A stretch of DNA of 64,000 bases, taken from the NCBI GenBank assembly GCA_001579985.1, contig LRSR01004961.1:41424-105423 (forward strand), given 5' to 3'. Below are positions 22,025 through 33,084 of the stretch, piece by piece. The notes beneath the pieces were generated by a model. That model did not search any database, was not told where the DNA came from, and saw nothing but the letters and a program-made list of their open reading frames with translations. Each line of letters begins with the position of its first letter. Within the stretch, counting starts at the first letter, position 1. The translations under genes were made by a program, and so were the position numbers. The stretch comes from Hypsibius dujardini. Lineage: Eukaryota; Tardigrada; Eutardigrada; Parachela; Hypsibiidae.

Positions 22025-24225
22025 TTAGAGCTGTGCGTATCTGAAAAGCCTCAACGAAAGGAAAGGGAATATGATAAAAAGAGGCAAGCCACTATTCCAA
22101 CGTAGATTTATAACGGCTCGGTTATTAGGTATTTTTAACTTTTGTGAAATTTTTCTGGGCATCGGTGCGGCTGTCGGACGCGTCACGACCGTCGCCGTGA
22201 CATTACTTGACGGACGAGGTCGAGATGAAGCAGATGTGTTGAGGGATGGATGCTTTCTGCGACTGCCGACGCCACTTGCAATATTCTTCCTACCCTCTTC
22301 CCCCTCCCCTCCCTCTTCTTCCTCTTCCGCATCCACTGTCACGCCCCCTGTCGGTCGCTGTCGCCAATTCACGCCAATCAGCCTGAGTGGAGCCGCGCTT
22401 CCCCCTTCAATTTTCATGGGTAATCCAATGACCGTAGCACCCACTGTGGGAAGCTTTTCCACATTGGCCACGAATTCGATGATGAAGACGTGAGCAGCAC
22501 TGAAGAGTTGGTGAACCGGAAGTTGCCGTTGGTTGGGTCCGGAATCGACGGACGGTCCGTCCGTGCCAACGGCCTTAAGAGAGCGATGTTTGATGAGCCA
22601 CTTGGCGGCAGGTGGGGCCAATCCCGGAAAGTGGAAGCTCGTGTCGTCGGGAAAGTTTTTCGTCCCGAACAGGGCGTTTCTGTTGGGCCATTTTTGACCC
22701 CAGCCCGAACAGATTAGCAAGATGCCGCCTTTTGGCATTTTTCCATGCCTGTTGGTCAAGTCAGTTTGAGGTGGTTAGAATATTTGAACACGCGATGAAT
22801 GTGAGAAATGCTCTGAAGAAATACACAGACTCTCAAAAGATAAGAAGGCATAAGAAGGCACAGAGACAGAGATATAGACAGAGACACAAACACAAACACA
22901 AACAGACAAAACGAAATTTATGGAGTCAAATAGGTGATTCTACTAAAGTCATTAATGGAAGCACGGCCAATTTGGAATATGTTTGAATATTATTAAAAGG
23001 CTTACTTTTCTTCCCACTGTTGGAGATCTTCGACGGTAATTAGATAATCCACCTGTCAAATAACAGTACTATTTCCGTCTGAGAGTTTGCTGTCTGATTA
23101 GTGCTTTCATCAGCCGGTTCGACTCTCATTGTCGTTTTCTTTTGTACATTTCGTATTCTTCGCTATTTTGTTACGTGCGTCTCCAATCCCGTGAAAGTAT
23201 ATAGAGCTGTATAGTAATCGATTTTCCTCCTTTTAAGTTTAACGTTTTCGTCCTATTTCTTATACCTTTTTTGGAAAGTGAGGTGGAGTAAGTTTGACTT
23301 ACGTTGCGCTTAGCTTTTTGGCTAATGTCCAGGACGATTACTGGGCCGATCAGCTGTCCTAGAGGTAGTCGATCCACCGAGGTTCTGTGGAAGAAAAAGT
23401 CTTACAGTAGATATCGAGAAAAGGGGGGAAAACTGTCACTGGGATGGTGTGGAAACGGACAGGGCGCGCGAGATATGGAGTAATTTGTGAGATGATTTCT
23501 AGGATCGCGCGCCGCTACTTAAACAACTGTCACAGATTCCAACATCTCGTCACACCGTATCATGTTTTGCCATAAAGGAAAGCCGGGCTTCCGACTTATT
23601 TGGGTCAATTTCACGTCGTCTGTCAAGAGCTTATCCCACCACAAAGCGATTCGCATATGCCAAAAATAAGGATATCTAAGTAACATGTATAATATGCAAC
23701 TTGACTGACTACAGTACCCAACCTTAAGCAAAATGTATTAAAATTTGTGCATTTACAGAATATGTAGTAAGAACTAGCGGTATTTTTGTCCGTCTGAAAA
23801 GGTAAGCATTTTTTCTTTGTTGATTTGAAGCAATCATTTTGGAAGACAAAGCTCCTTGATTTTATAAAACAAACTGACCCGTTAATTTGGTTATGAGATG
23901 GCGCATCGACATGTGTGCCTCCGTGTTCGGCAGCCTGGAACCAATATGCCGAATAGTAGTGCTGCTGCTTATTGAGACCCCGGAAGACCGTTCCCAGCTG
24001 AAAGGTAAAGCCAAGCTGCTCCATGGTCGGATAGTAAACGGTCTGATTGTTAAACGGATAAGTCAAATCCAACATGTCTTCATCATCAAACTCAAGTCGA
24101 ATCGGAAGGCAATTGCAAATGGATAAAATCATTAGCAATACAAGCCATAACGTAGGAGGAATGATATTGTGATGATGAGGATGATGATGAGAAAGTGACG
24201 ATCGAGTCATCATCCTGCCGGACAT
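22025..24225 (-). CDS. Secreted cyclase-family protein (kynurenine formamidase-like metal hydrolase)
   Basis: Four minus-strand exons (24225-23879, 23384-23303, 23052-23006, 22748-22025) join in phase to 399 residues. The N-terminus has a His-rich stretch followed by the hydrophobic WLVLLMILSICNC, a signal peptide or anchor. The hallmark HGGTHVDAPSH, the metal-binding motif of the Cyclase (PF04199) family, is in exon 1. Exon 2 gives VDRLPLGQLIGPVIVLDIS, exon 3 ITVEDLQQWEEKHGKMP, and exon 4 GILLICSGWG, then a block ending VGATVIGLPMKIEGGSAAP, all in family order. Members hydrolyse N-formylkynurenine, isatin or related amides. Unusual points: the loop after the metal motif is very short (HNQINGTSVDRLP), and a C-terminal extension of about 110 residues, Glu-rich then basic, ends in the hydrophobic LPLFIIFPFLSLRLF. 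The extension may instead contain an unspliced intron. Confidence 0.88.
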
Positions 24226-26387
24226 TGTGACGTGCACAAGAACACGGAGAGACGGTTCCCCTAATTTACCGAGGCGATAAGAAATTCCGACAGGCGCATG
24301 ATAATATTTTGGTCTCCTCTTCTCTGCTGGCTCATCGGAATATCTCCGGAAGATAAAGATAATATTGAGCAAAATAACGGGGGATGAGGATGTGTGACTG
24401 TATGAGGAGCGATCAACCGATTCTTGAGAGGAAGTTCGGCATAGGCAAAAGAGACACAGTTATTGAATATAGTTATGCGCCAACAAGACTCGGCCATTGA
24501 GGCCTGCGAGGAAACTCTAAAATGGGTTATTTTTAAAAGTCTACATAAAACCATGGAGTGGAGAGTTGAGGGCGGGCGGGAGATGAGGCTTCCTTCGAGC
24601 GATGAAGAAACACGGCACGGGACTAATTAGTTACGGCCCGATCATGCTCTGCACTCGCATACACTGCCGCTCAGCTCACTCGCGACCGAAACTGAATATG
24701 AGTGCTAAGTTGAAATATGATTCAAACATGACACTTGTTTACTCCACCAAACGGAGGAAGGAACGAAGGATAAGGATAGGAAGGGGATTGGGTACTGGTA
24801 CCACATTTGTGAGGTCGCGGTTCGCCGACCCGCCAACAACGTCCCCGAGACTTGTCTAATCTGGAACACGACAGAGAGAGAGAGAGAGACAGTACAAGAT
24901 TGCTTGACAAATTAATTAGGAGACCACGTTGATAACTACTACAGGAGGAAAGAAGACAGAAAAAGGCGTGACAAGTTTTGTGGTATGGGTAGAAAGACCA
25001 ACAATACGCCATATGAGATGTCCGCTTATCACGTCAGGATCGATGTCGTGAAATATGTATGGTATATATATAAAGAAGTTGTTCATACAACAAGGCCGAC
25101 GGAATTTTAATCCGCAGTTAGGGAGTGCATGAAGAGAGAGAGAGATATGAACAAACTCGACCGGAAAGGAAAGGGATAAGTTGCCTCAAATCATGCACGT
25201 TCCTTCCTGGCTCAACTCAACCTGATCCCTTTTTCACGCAATATTAGTACTTCACATACAGAGACTCTCATTTTTGAGGAACCATGCAGTCGTTAAGTAG
25301 GAGGAAGACACTCGTTCTTAAATGCAGATGAATCGGTACGAGGTAAAGGCCGTTAACCAGGCCGCTTTTAGAAATCGTAACTTAACCAGGCCGGTTTTTT
25401 CAACGTTGATTTCCCGGCGCTGCAGTGCTGCCATGCCATAACAGATGGCTTGAAATGATTCAGAAAAATTCTCTGACCCATTTTAGTTCGTTATTAAGCC
25501 TCTCGGTTCGAATTTGAGTCCAAAAAAAGGAAGAGAAGAATCTCAATGGAGAAGTGTGTAAGTAGTCCGGTAGAGGCGCCACTTCGGTTCCATCTCCCTG
25601 GGTTGACTTGGCAAAAACGACTTATGCGCCATCTGTTGGCCTGCCGGCCTGGTTAAGTTACGATTTCTAAAAGCGGCCTGGTTAACGGCCTTTACCTCGT
25701 AATATACCGTAACCTTGCTTATTTATTATTCTTGCATTAACTGACTCCGCTAAAATAGTTGAGCGGTACGAATGAATATCGCACACCACTAGAATCGATG
25801 CAAAACGTACGAAACTGTTATTTGTCATAAGTCTTTGCGAGAAAACCCTTGCTTGGTCGTGAGAAAGCTTTTACGGATTTCTTTTCAAGTTTTAACTTGC
25901 CTTGTACGTTAATTATAATGTACGTACCGGGACGTTTGCAACGTTAACGTTTTCGATTGATTTTTTTTTATTGAATGCGTTTTACATATTTATGAGACAT
26001 TGCATGCCCTCAAAGGGAAAAAACTTATTTGACTATGAAAAAGAGTTAATTACCGTGGTGTAGTGTGTATAGATTACAGCTAATAACTATAGTGTAGGGG
26101 CGAGGCAGGAGCGAGGCTGCGCAGTAGTTTGGTTAATGTTCGAGAACAGGGAATGTTGAAGCTTTCACACTAGGTGGCGCTGTTTCGCTTCCGGTTCGAT
26201 TTACTGACAGGAGTTAAAAGTATCTTTTTTTAGCTCGCACGCCGGAAAGCTGCCGTTTGAAAGGAGAAACTGTACAGAGTTTTGGTTGTAATACAAAAAT
26301 AATCGGTCCACAACATATAAGGCAAAGCACTTTAAATTATTCTCCCATCATTCATTCATCAAGTGTACGGTCATCATGGAAGCCAGT
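24226..26387. other. Intergenic region with one MITE
   Basis: Upstream of the cyclase gene and downstream of the channel gene. It contains an (AG)n tract at 24,872-24,889 and the TA-flanked element at 25,339-25,699. I see no gene; open frames here lack domain patterns. Confidence 0.45.
25339..25699. mobile_element. TA-flanked MITE, copy 3 (different internal motif)
   Basis: A 361-bp element with perfect inverted repeats of about 55 bp. The ends are CGAGGTAAAGGCC ... GGCCTTTACCTCG with TA on each side (25,337-25,338 and 25,700-25,701). Inside each end the motif TTAACCAGGCCG occurs twice (left: 25,353-25,364 and 25,382-25,393), 29 bp apart with GAAATCG between. Only the outer CGAGGTAAA and this layout are shared with copies 1 and 2. 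No coding capacity. The interior has GTAGAGGCGCCACTT, also found in part in copies 1 and 2. Confidence 0.87.
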
Positions 26388-29300
26388 TTACATGGAATTG
26401 GAAAATGTCGGCTCTGCTACGGACCAGTAAAGGTAATAAGGCCAGTAAAGAAGATTGAAAAAGAGGAACATGAACGGATAGGCCACTCGGGCGATGATGT
26501 CCACACGCTTGGAACGTTCCTGTGCGCTACGGGCTTGCGATGTACAGATACATTGGATCTTGATCTTTTTCTTTTTCCGACTCACCACTTGCTCAGCCGA
26601 TGGACTCGTTTGCAGGTGGAATTCCTGCTCTTCCCCGGTTTCCAAGCCCGGGCAACTTATGGTCCTCTACAAAGGCAAATCATATAATAGAAGATATTCC
26701 TAGCAATTCTTGTCAGGCCATTTTAATTAATTTTTTAAAAATATATCAAGCAGTAAAAGAATTACATATTTATGAATACTTCATAGTTCGTTGCAAAAAA
26801 CATCGGAGATCGAGGAATAAAAATGCGCCACTGTTCTTGGTATCAGGAAGTGGAATAAGTTTACCGGAATCAAAACTATTGCCGGTAATACATGGATGGC
26901 TATAAACCGCCTGCGTAAGATCTTGAAGAAAAGAGGAACTCGAGAGAGAGTGGAGCTTGAGTGTTGACCCCGGATATTCGGTTGGAGAATTACTGTCCCC
27001 AAGCGACAATTTCTTCCATTTATTGATCTGCACCATCACAGGCGCTTCTTCCTCTGACCTTTGCCACTTGTGCCAGATTAAATTACCGGCCTCCCTTTCA
27101 TGTTTTGCATGTGAAATTGATGCCCTACTAGTATAATAATGCATTGGAAAGCAAGATAGCAAAATTTCTCGTAACTTTTTATTCTTTTACATTTCGGTAC
27201 TTGATCATTTAAGAAATCGGAAGTTTGTATCTAAATTTTTTGTCTATTGAGTGACAGTAACAAAAAAAGCTTTTTTACTTAATAGAAACTCTTATGCTTC
27301 CAATTACTAGACAATAATTAATTCCCTACAGTCTACAATGCTTCTGTCATGTTTAGTCAACAGTAATGATACTTTGGACTTTGGAAAAAAATCATTGCAG
27401 AACAACACTGAAATCGATATTGAAAAGTTATCACTAGATGAAGTAATGGGTTGGATGTGAAATCCTCACCGTCTGGTATGGGAGATAGTTGAGCAATAAA
27501 AAGGTTGTACCGGTACTTGTCACTAAGGTACTTGATCCTCCGTGCATTTCAACGTAAATCATCTCTGCTCTGTCTCCTTCAATCACTACTTGGCCTTAGG
27601 ATACCGGCACTCCCAATATTCATTCAATCCCATCCAAAGAGAGTCGGACTAGTTTTATTAAAGCGCGTTAACAGCAGCTGGTTGAGATACTCACCGGTTC
27701 CCACACTACTTTAAGGCCTCTTCCTCCTCCTTCTCCTTGATCACCACCCCGAGCATGGTCGCTGGCGTTGGGAGTGCTGGCAGCTCTCTCATGGTGGGAC
27801 CTCATCTGCATCTCTATCTCCTTAAGATGATGCAAGTGCTTCAGCGAGGCCGAGTGATGATTGTTATTGCTGCTACCATACTCCTTCTCCTTTCCCGTCT
27901 CCTTCTCGGGCTGACGGAGCGAGGCCAGTCGCGCTCTCGCCGTTCCGTACGCCGCAGCCCGGTCAATATTGCTGTTGGCCATTTCCGTATGCCGGGAGAA
28001 ACTGGTCAAGTGTTCCATGGCCACGCCCTCGTCCGTGCCGCAGTCTTGGGCGTGAACATTGGGAATGATGAGGGATGAAGTGACGGAACTGCGCAAGAAC
28101 CGGTTGGGACTGTGTTCGAGGTGGTTTTGAGAGGCACCACCACCACCACTACCACCACCACGAGCAGTGAGGAGGGAAGAATGACGTGGAAGGTTGGAGG
28201 GATGGTGGTAGGGAGAGTGGCGTTGGCAACCGAGTGGACGGCGAACCAGGATGCACACGACCACATATTCCCAGATGGCCTACAAATTAATGGAAAAACC
28301 AAAGACACTCTCCACTCTATCTCAACACTAACAACCTCGCTTCTTTCCCCCTTTTGGTTTAATGGATTGAGAGAGAGAAGCACTCACCGAAAAGACGAAA
28401 AAAGTACCTAGAAATGGTAGTATAGCACATTACATAGCGGTATAGTAAAGGACGGAGGAGATGTGATGATGTACTTACATACTCCCATCCACACATCGAT
28501 CGCCTGCAACATATAACATTAGGATTTGAGGCGCTTTCCGACTTGATCCCCTGTGTTACTTTTTATGACAGCACTTAGGCAAGTAAGACGCCGGGGCGCC
28601 ACACAGCTTATATAAAATTCACGCATCTGCTAAACACTTCCTCAGAGCTGACGCGACAAATCTAACGTAAAGTTTAGCGCTCTTCTTTTCGCTTGTCAAC
28701 AAAGATGCCAGCAGCTACTGAGGGTGATTCTTTCGAAATAATCTTTTCTATCAAATTAATATTTATATAAAAAACGTCATTAGTGAGCTTTTTTCAAAGG
28801 TAGACCTTGTTAGGACATTAAAACAAAATAACATTTTTAACTAACACTGACCTGTATACGCAGGTATTGATACTTAACATTTAATTTAATTTATTTACAC
28901 TGTATTTAAATGAACAACCAAAAGAAAGTATTGCTTTTATCTTGGCGCACATACCTTGACATATGAGACGGGTGGTAAACCTACGAGCACACAAACGGTC
29001 TGTTATCTAAATCTTTCTTACTACCTTTCAATACGTTTTCAAAGACAACTATTTGTTCCAATCCCCTGATCAGCGAACCTTGTTTTGTTCCACTATTTAG
29101 CGTAATCATAGTGAGTAAGGTGGTAATTCCAAGGGAGATTCGGGCGGGAACTGCATCTGCCTGGAACAACAAGACATGTTGATCCATTTGCAAACGCGTA
29201 GCATGTATTTTGGCAACATTAACCGGAGATGGATTATCCTTTTCTATAATTAACTATACTGACCTGGATGTAGAAACTGACCCAGGAAATGGTTACAATA

Positions 29301-31064
29301 AGGACGGTCGGCAGGAAGGTTTGGATCAAGTGATGGGCAACCCGTCGCTCAAATTTAAAATAAATCTTCAGACATGGGAAACCGCCTTGGAAGAAAGAAC
29401 AAACGCCGGTAATTACCCTCTCATGTTACTTGTTATTTTATGTACACGCAAGTTCTTATTCCAGGGATTGAGATTACACCAGTTTTACTATACCATCAGG
29501 GTACATATCAACACAAGTCACGCTGGTTGACACGTTCGTTAGGTGAAACTGGTTCAGGTCCTGCCAAAAAAACACACCAATAGAAATTCCACATTTGTAA
29601 TAGACCTTTTAGCAAAACTGGCATGTCAGTTTTATAAGGTTTTCCAAATTAATACATAACATTTATCACTCTCGTCCACATTTTCCTTACCATGTCTTGC
29701 TTGTAGGAGACGGGACCTTCCGGCAGCCAGATCATCTGAAGAATATCCACCGTATAGGCATCTAAATACGAACATATAATTTCTATTAGCAACGCCCTAC
29801 TCATCTTTAACTTTGTTCTTAGTGAATTTACTCGTAACTTACATGAAGCCAAGTGGAGCATACACTCTTGGTTATCCATCTTTCAAAGAAAAGGGGGGAC
29901 AGGTTGTATGGGAATTATGAGTGCGAGTGTGGGTTGTAAATTTAATTGCAAACGCACTTACCGGGAAGCATGAAATTTCATTTCGCAGGCAATTTTTGCT
30001 GTTATCCTGACAAATTTCCAACGAGACAGACAATCCAATAAATATATCGATCATTGGCAAAAAAGGAGGACCCTTCACAGACGCAGTTGAGTGTATTTAC
30101 CGTGCACTATAAAAAACATCCCCGTTTCCGGATATGTAGACCACTCTGTTTTCGGTAGTTATGTGGTGAAAGTTTGCTGAAAGCATTGGTAAGAAGATGA
30201 TAAGTTCTAGTGGAAGGAGTAACGAGTAGAGACAATAGCTGAGCACAGCAACAGAAAATACCAACTTTTATAATTGCCAGCAACGCGTCACAAGTCACCA
30301 TTACTTCAGTGAGAAGGAATAATTACTTGCTACAATTTTTTTATAAAAATAGAAATTGAACTACATAACGCTATTACGGCTGGATCAGAAACTTATACAG
30401 CACTTGGATAATTAATTATTAATTTATTTGGAGGTACCTTGTTTGGCGTTGACGATATAGGTATCGGGACTCCATATCCTTCTCATTTGATCGACAGTCT
30501 TGAGATGAAGACGTCTTCGGGAGACGGACTTGGAAAACTTTAGCCGCTTATCGTTCCACTTTTGATTGAGGTACATGTCGATAGTGAGATCCTACACGGA
30601 GGGACGCATCAAATCATAAGTCTTAGAGATTGAGTGAGTGCCGTTCGTTTACTTCGGTCACGATTGCAACCAGATTGATGTCACAGCTTCCAGCTCAAAA
30701 AAGGCAATTATAATCCATCCGATAAAATGCAGGACTTACCATCGCTTCCACGTTAATCGAACTGATAAACATAACATCCACCCAGACCGTATTCACCGTC
30801 GGTTCCCCCGTCACTAAAATCAATGAAATTTAAAGGATGGGTCTGCATTGGGTTGGGTTTGAACAAAAAAATTGTTCTGGGTGAGAAAATAATTGACTGA
30901 AAAACGAACCGTTGCCGTCTCCATCGTCTTCGTGAAAGGTCGGCCACTTGTCAAGGTCGTAATTTTCCAAGACAATGTCCAGAAGATTTCGCTTGGGCTT
31001 CGACTGATGTTGAGGGTTCGTCGCGCCTTTGTTCGTCGCGTCCGCTGCATGGGGCAGGTAGAAA
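26388..31064 (-). CDS. Cys-loop anion channel subunit (GluCl/GlyR class), 5'-incomplete, with an apparent 1-bp frameshift
   Basis: Minus-strand exons: 31064-30910, 30813-30740, 30591-30438, 30176-30101, 30006-29962, 29879-29843, 29761-29691, 29560-29494, 29385-29264, 29160-29079, 28980-28955, 28503-28479, 28407-28388, 28279-27695, 26666-26586 and 26519-26388. They encode NLLDIVLENYDLDKWPTF, MYLNQKWNDKRL, TENRVVYISGNGDVFYSAR, the Cys-loop, M1 (LIQTFLPTVLIVTISWVSFY), M2 (VPARISLGITTLLTMITLNS), M3, a long Gly/Ser/His-rich loop and M4 (IIARVAYPFMFLFFNLLYWP). PAR before M2 marks anion selectivity. A second Cys pair before M1 (C-x10-C) marks the GlyR/GluCl/HisCl group. The signal-peptide exon was not found. 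Exon 30006-29962 lacks one base, so CEMKFHA and FPMDNQEC fall in different frames. An open stretch at 26,903-27,145 may be an extra loop exon. The ligand is unknown. Confidence 0.88.
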
Positions 31065-31804
31065 CTACCAAAACGAAAGAGCAAAAAATAATGTCAAAGA
31101 ATGCCTAACATTTTGGGTTAAATTTACACATCTGAACGCGAGTAATGTGATTCGCATTGACCTTGAGAGTTTATTTGAAAGCAATGTGGCAGTCTTTCGT
31201 TCTGCCGAAGCAATATACACACTTTTTGACATTCCTTTTTTCACTATCTCCTATTACATATATATACTATTATTGTGAATGGTGGCGAGAGAAGGGCAGA
31301 CATTCCGCCAGACAACACTGGAGAAGCGAGGCGGCGGCGGACCTTGTTATATACAAGTCTCGGAAGAAGATGGATCATCCTTCAGTTTGATTGACGGGTT
31401 GCCTCCTGTCTCTGTGCTGAAGGATGACCTGATCTGCTGATGGAATAATATGTCAACATAAGAAGCATGCGCTATCTGTGACATGCATGCATGCAAAGGC
31501 ACACGCCAGCCCAGCTACTACGTCTAATTGGCGGCAACTTCATTTTCGCCATCATCTTCGTGACCTTTTGGATTGTGGGTTGTGGATGAAGAAGTGGATC
31601 ATCTGCACGTCCGAGTCGTGGATGCACTGGCCTAGCGTATCCCTTTCCGAGTTTAAAATTTATCCCGATTCGTGGCATAGTCAAACAAACAAGTCTTGGT
31701 CTAGGGCGGGAGAATCCTCTAGCTGGTTAATGCAATTTCCACGGCTCTTGTTCTCCGCTCTCCAACACGCGTAATAAGGATCCATTTGGTTATATTTACA
31801 TTTT

Positions 31805-31826
31805 ACACACACACACACACACACAC
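31805..31826. repeat. (AC)n microsatellite
   Basis: Eleven AC units in the spacer upstream of the channel gene. Confidence 0.95.
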
Positions 31827-31987
31827 GACCATGCCCGGTATATTTGAAAGGCATTTGTTTGCCGGCTCCCACGTCTCTCCTTCACGTCCTTTTCTCTTCC
31901 GTCTCCATCGGCAGTGTACAAATAGATGCTTACTTGCTTGCCTGTCACTTCTACTCATCCTCGTCAGGATCAAGTATTCTGGATGGA

Positions 31988-32013
31988 CGCCACTATACAC
32001 TTGTATAGTGGCG
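31988..32013. repeat. Perfect 12-bp inverted repeat with 2-nt loop
   Basis: CGCCACTATACA, then CT, then TGTATAGTGGCG. Both arms match exactly. No terminator role is expected in this genome; it could form a cruciform or bind a dimeric protein. Confidence 0.85.
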
Positions 32014-32889
32014 ACCACTTGATCAAGCAGCACACGAAAAGGAGCAGAAAGATAGAGAGGGAGCTAAAGGGAGAGCGTGTACGTGATTACCGGGGTGATC
32101 TCGACCAGCATCCGTTGTTGAATCGTCCCCATATCCATTTCCACAAAACGCGCACACGCTTCGTCCAGTATTTACTTCGTAATCGCAGGAAGATACTGCG
32201 CACACTTTGACTACATTAAAAAGGGAAAAATATTTTTTTCTCCCGCCGTATTCCCAACAACAAAACAGAAGGTGCGCATTTACACTGCCACATCGGAATA
32301 CTTGTTCGCACATGTCAGCCTGTATAATTACAGTACGCTGTTACATTTTTAAGTCATTCTATAACTTGCTATAAAATATATATTTAAACTATAGCTTAAT
32401 GAACCAACGATTTTTTATTGGTTCAGCCAAGAAAAGTAACTTCATGCCATCAACTGAAACCAAATAAATGTATAAGTCTATATGAAGAAATAATCATGAA
32501 AAGGTGTGTGAATTTGTGCCGGTAGTGCAAAATTTTGACAGAAATAAAGTTTGACTTTTAGAGGGACCAGGGTCAACAGACTTTACCACTAAAGAAACGA
32601 TTTAAACAAAGACTTTACACAGGGAACTGTGAAATGACGGATAACTGTAATCCCAACGGAGAAACAAGCCCGGAAGAAGTTCCTCGTGAGAGAGCTCCAC
32701 TTATAATAGACAGTTTAGACAGTTTATATGATATCATTTACGTTAATAGTCGCTTCTAAAAGCCATTACACTCTAAGCATATGAATAATCTTCGAGAAAG
32801 AATATTTTTCCTACATGACAGCTAGAGGCAGAATGTGAAAAAGCGGCAGTTTTAACCAATTACACCGCAACACTCTAAGCCGACACGCA

Positions 32890-33084
32890 ATGTTAGTGTT
32901 AGTGGCACTGCTGTGCCGGAGTGGGGGACAAGTCGCTCTCTCACCTGAGTACGACCAGCAGAGCCGTGGACAGTATAGTCCTTTGTCGATGGTAAGTCAA
33001 ACTGGAAATGATTATTATATCCATAATAATAATAGGTGCGGCGGATTGAACTTTGACATTGGGTCAAACAGTGGCCGGCTATAG
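32890..33084 (+). CDS. Possible small secreted peptide
   Basis: ATG at 32890 opens a 64-codon frame starting MLVLVALLCRSGGQVA, a plausible but short signal peptide, followed by a polar stretch with one further cysteine. A GTAAGT donor at 32,992 after PLSM offers a spliced alternative, joining an acceptor near 33,038 but then reaching a stop after six codons. There is no known family. Low support. Confidence 0.22.
   Translation: MLVLVALLCRSGGQVALSPEYDQQSRGQYSPLSMVSQTGNDYYIHNNNRCGGLNFDIGSNSGRL

Noticed and set aside
23519-23731. Minus-strand frame within the cyclase gene
   Set aside because: It falls inside intron 1; the exons on either side join in phase without it and the conserved family blocks are contiguous.
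25504-25520. GGTTCGAATTTGAGTCC resembles a tRNA T-arm
   Set aside because: No acceptor, D or anticodon arm in front of it, and it lies inside MITE copy 3.
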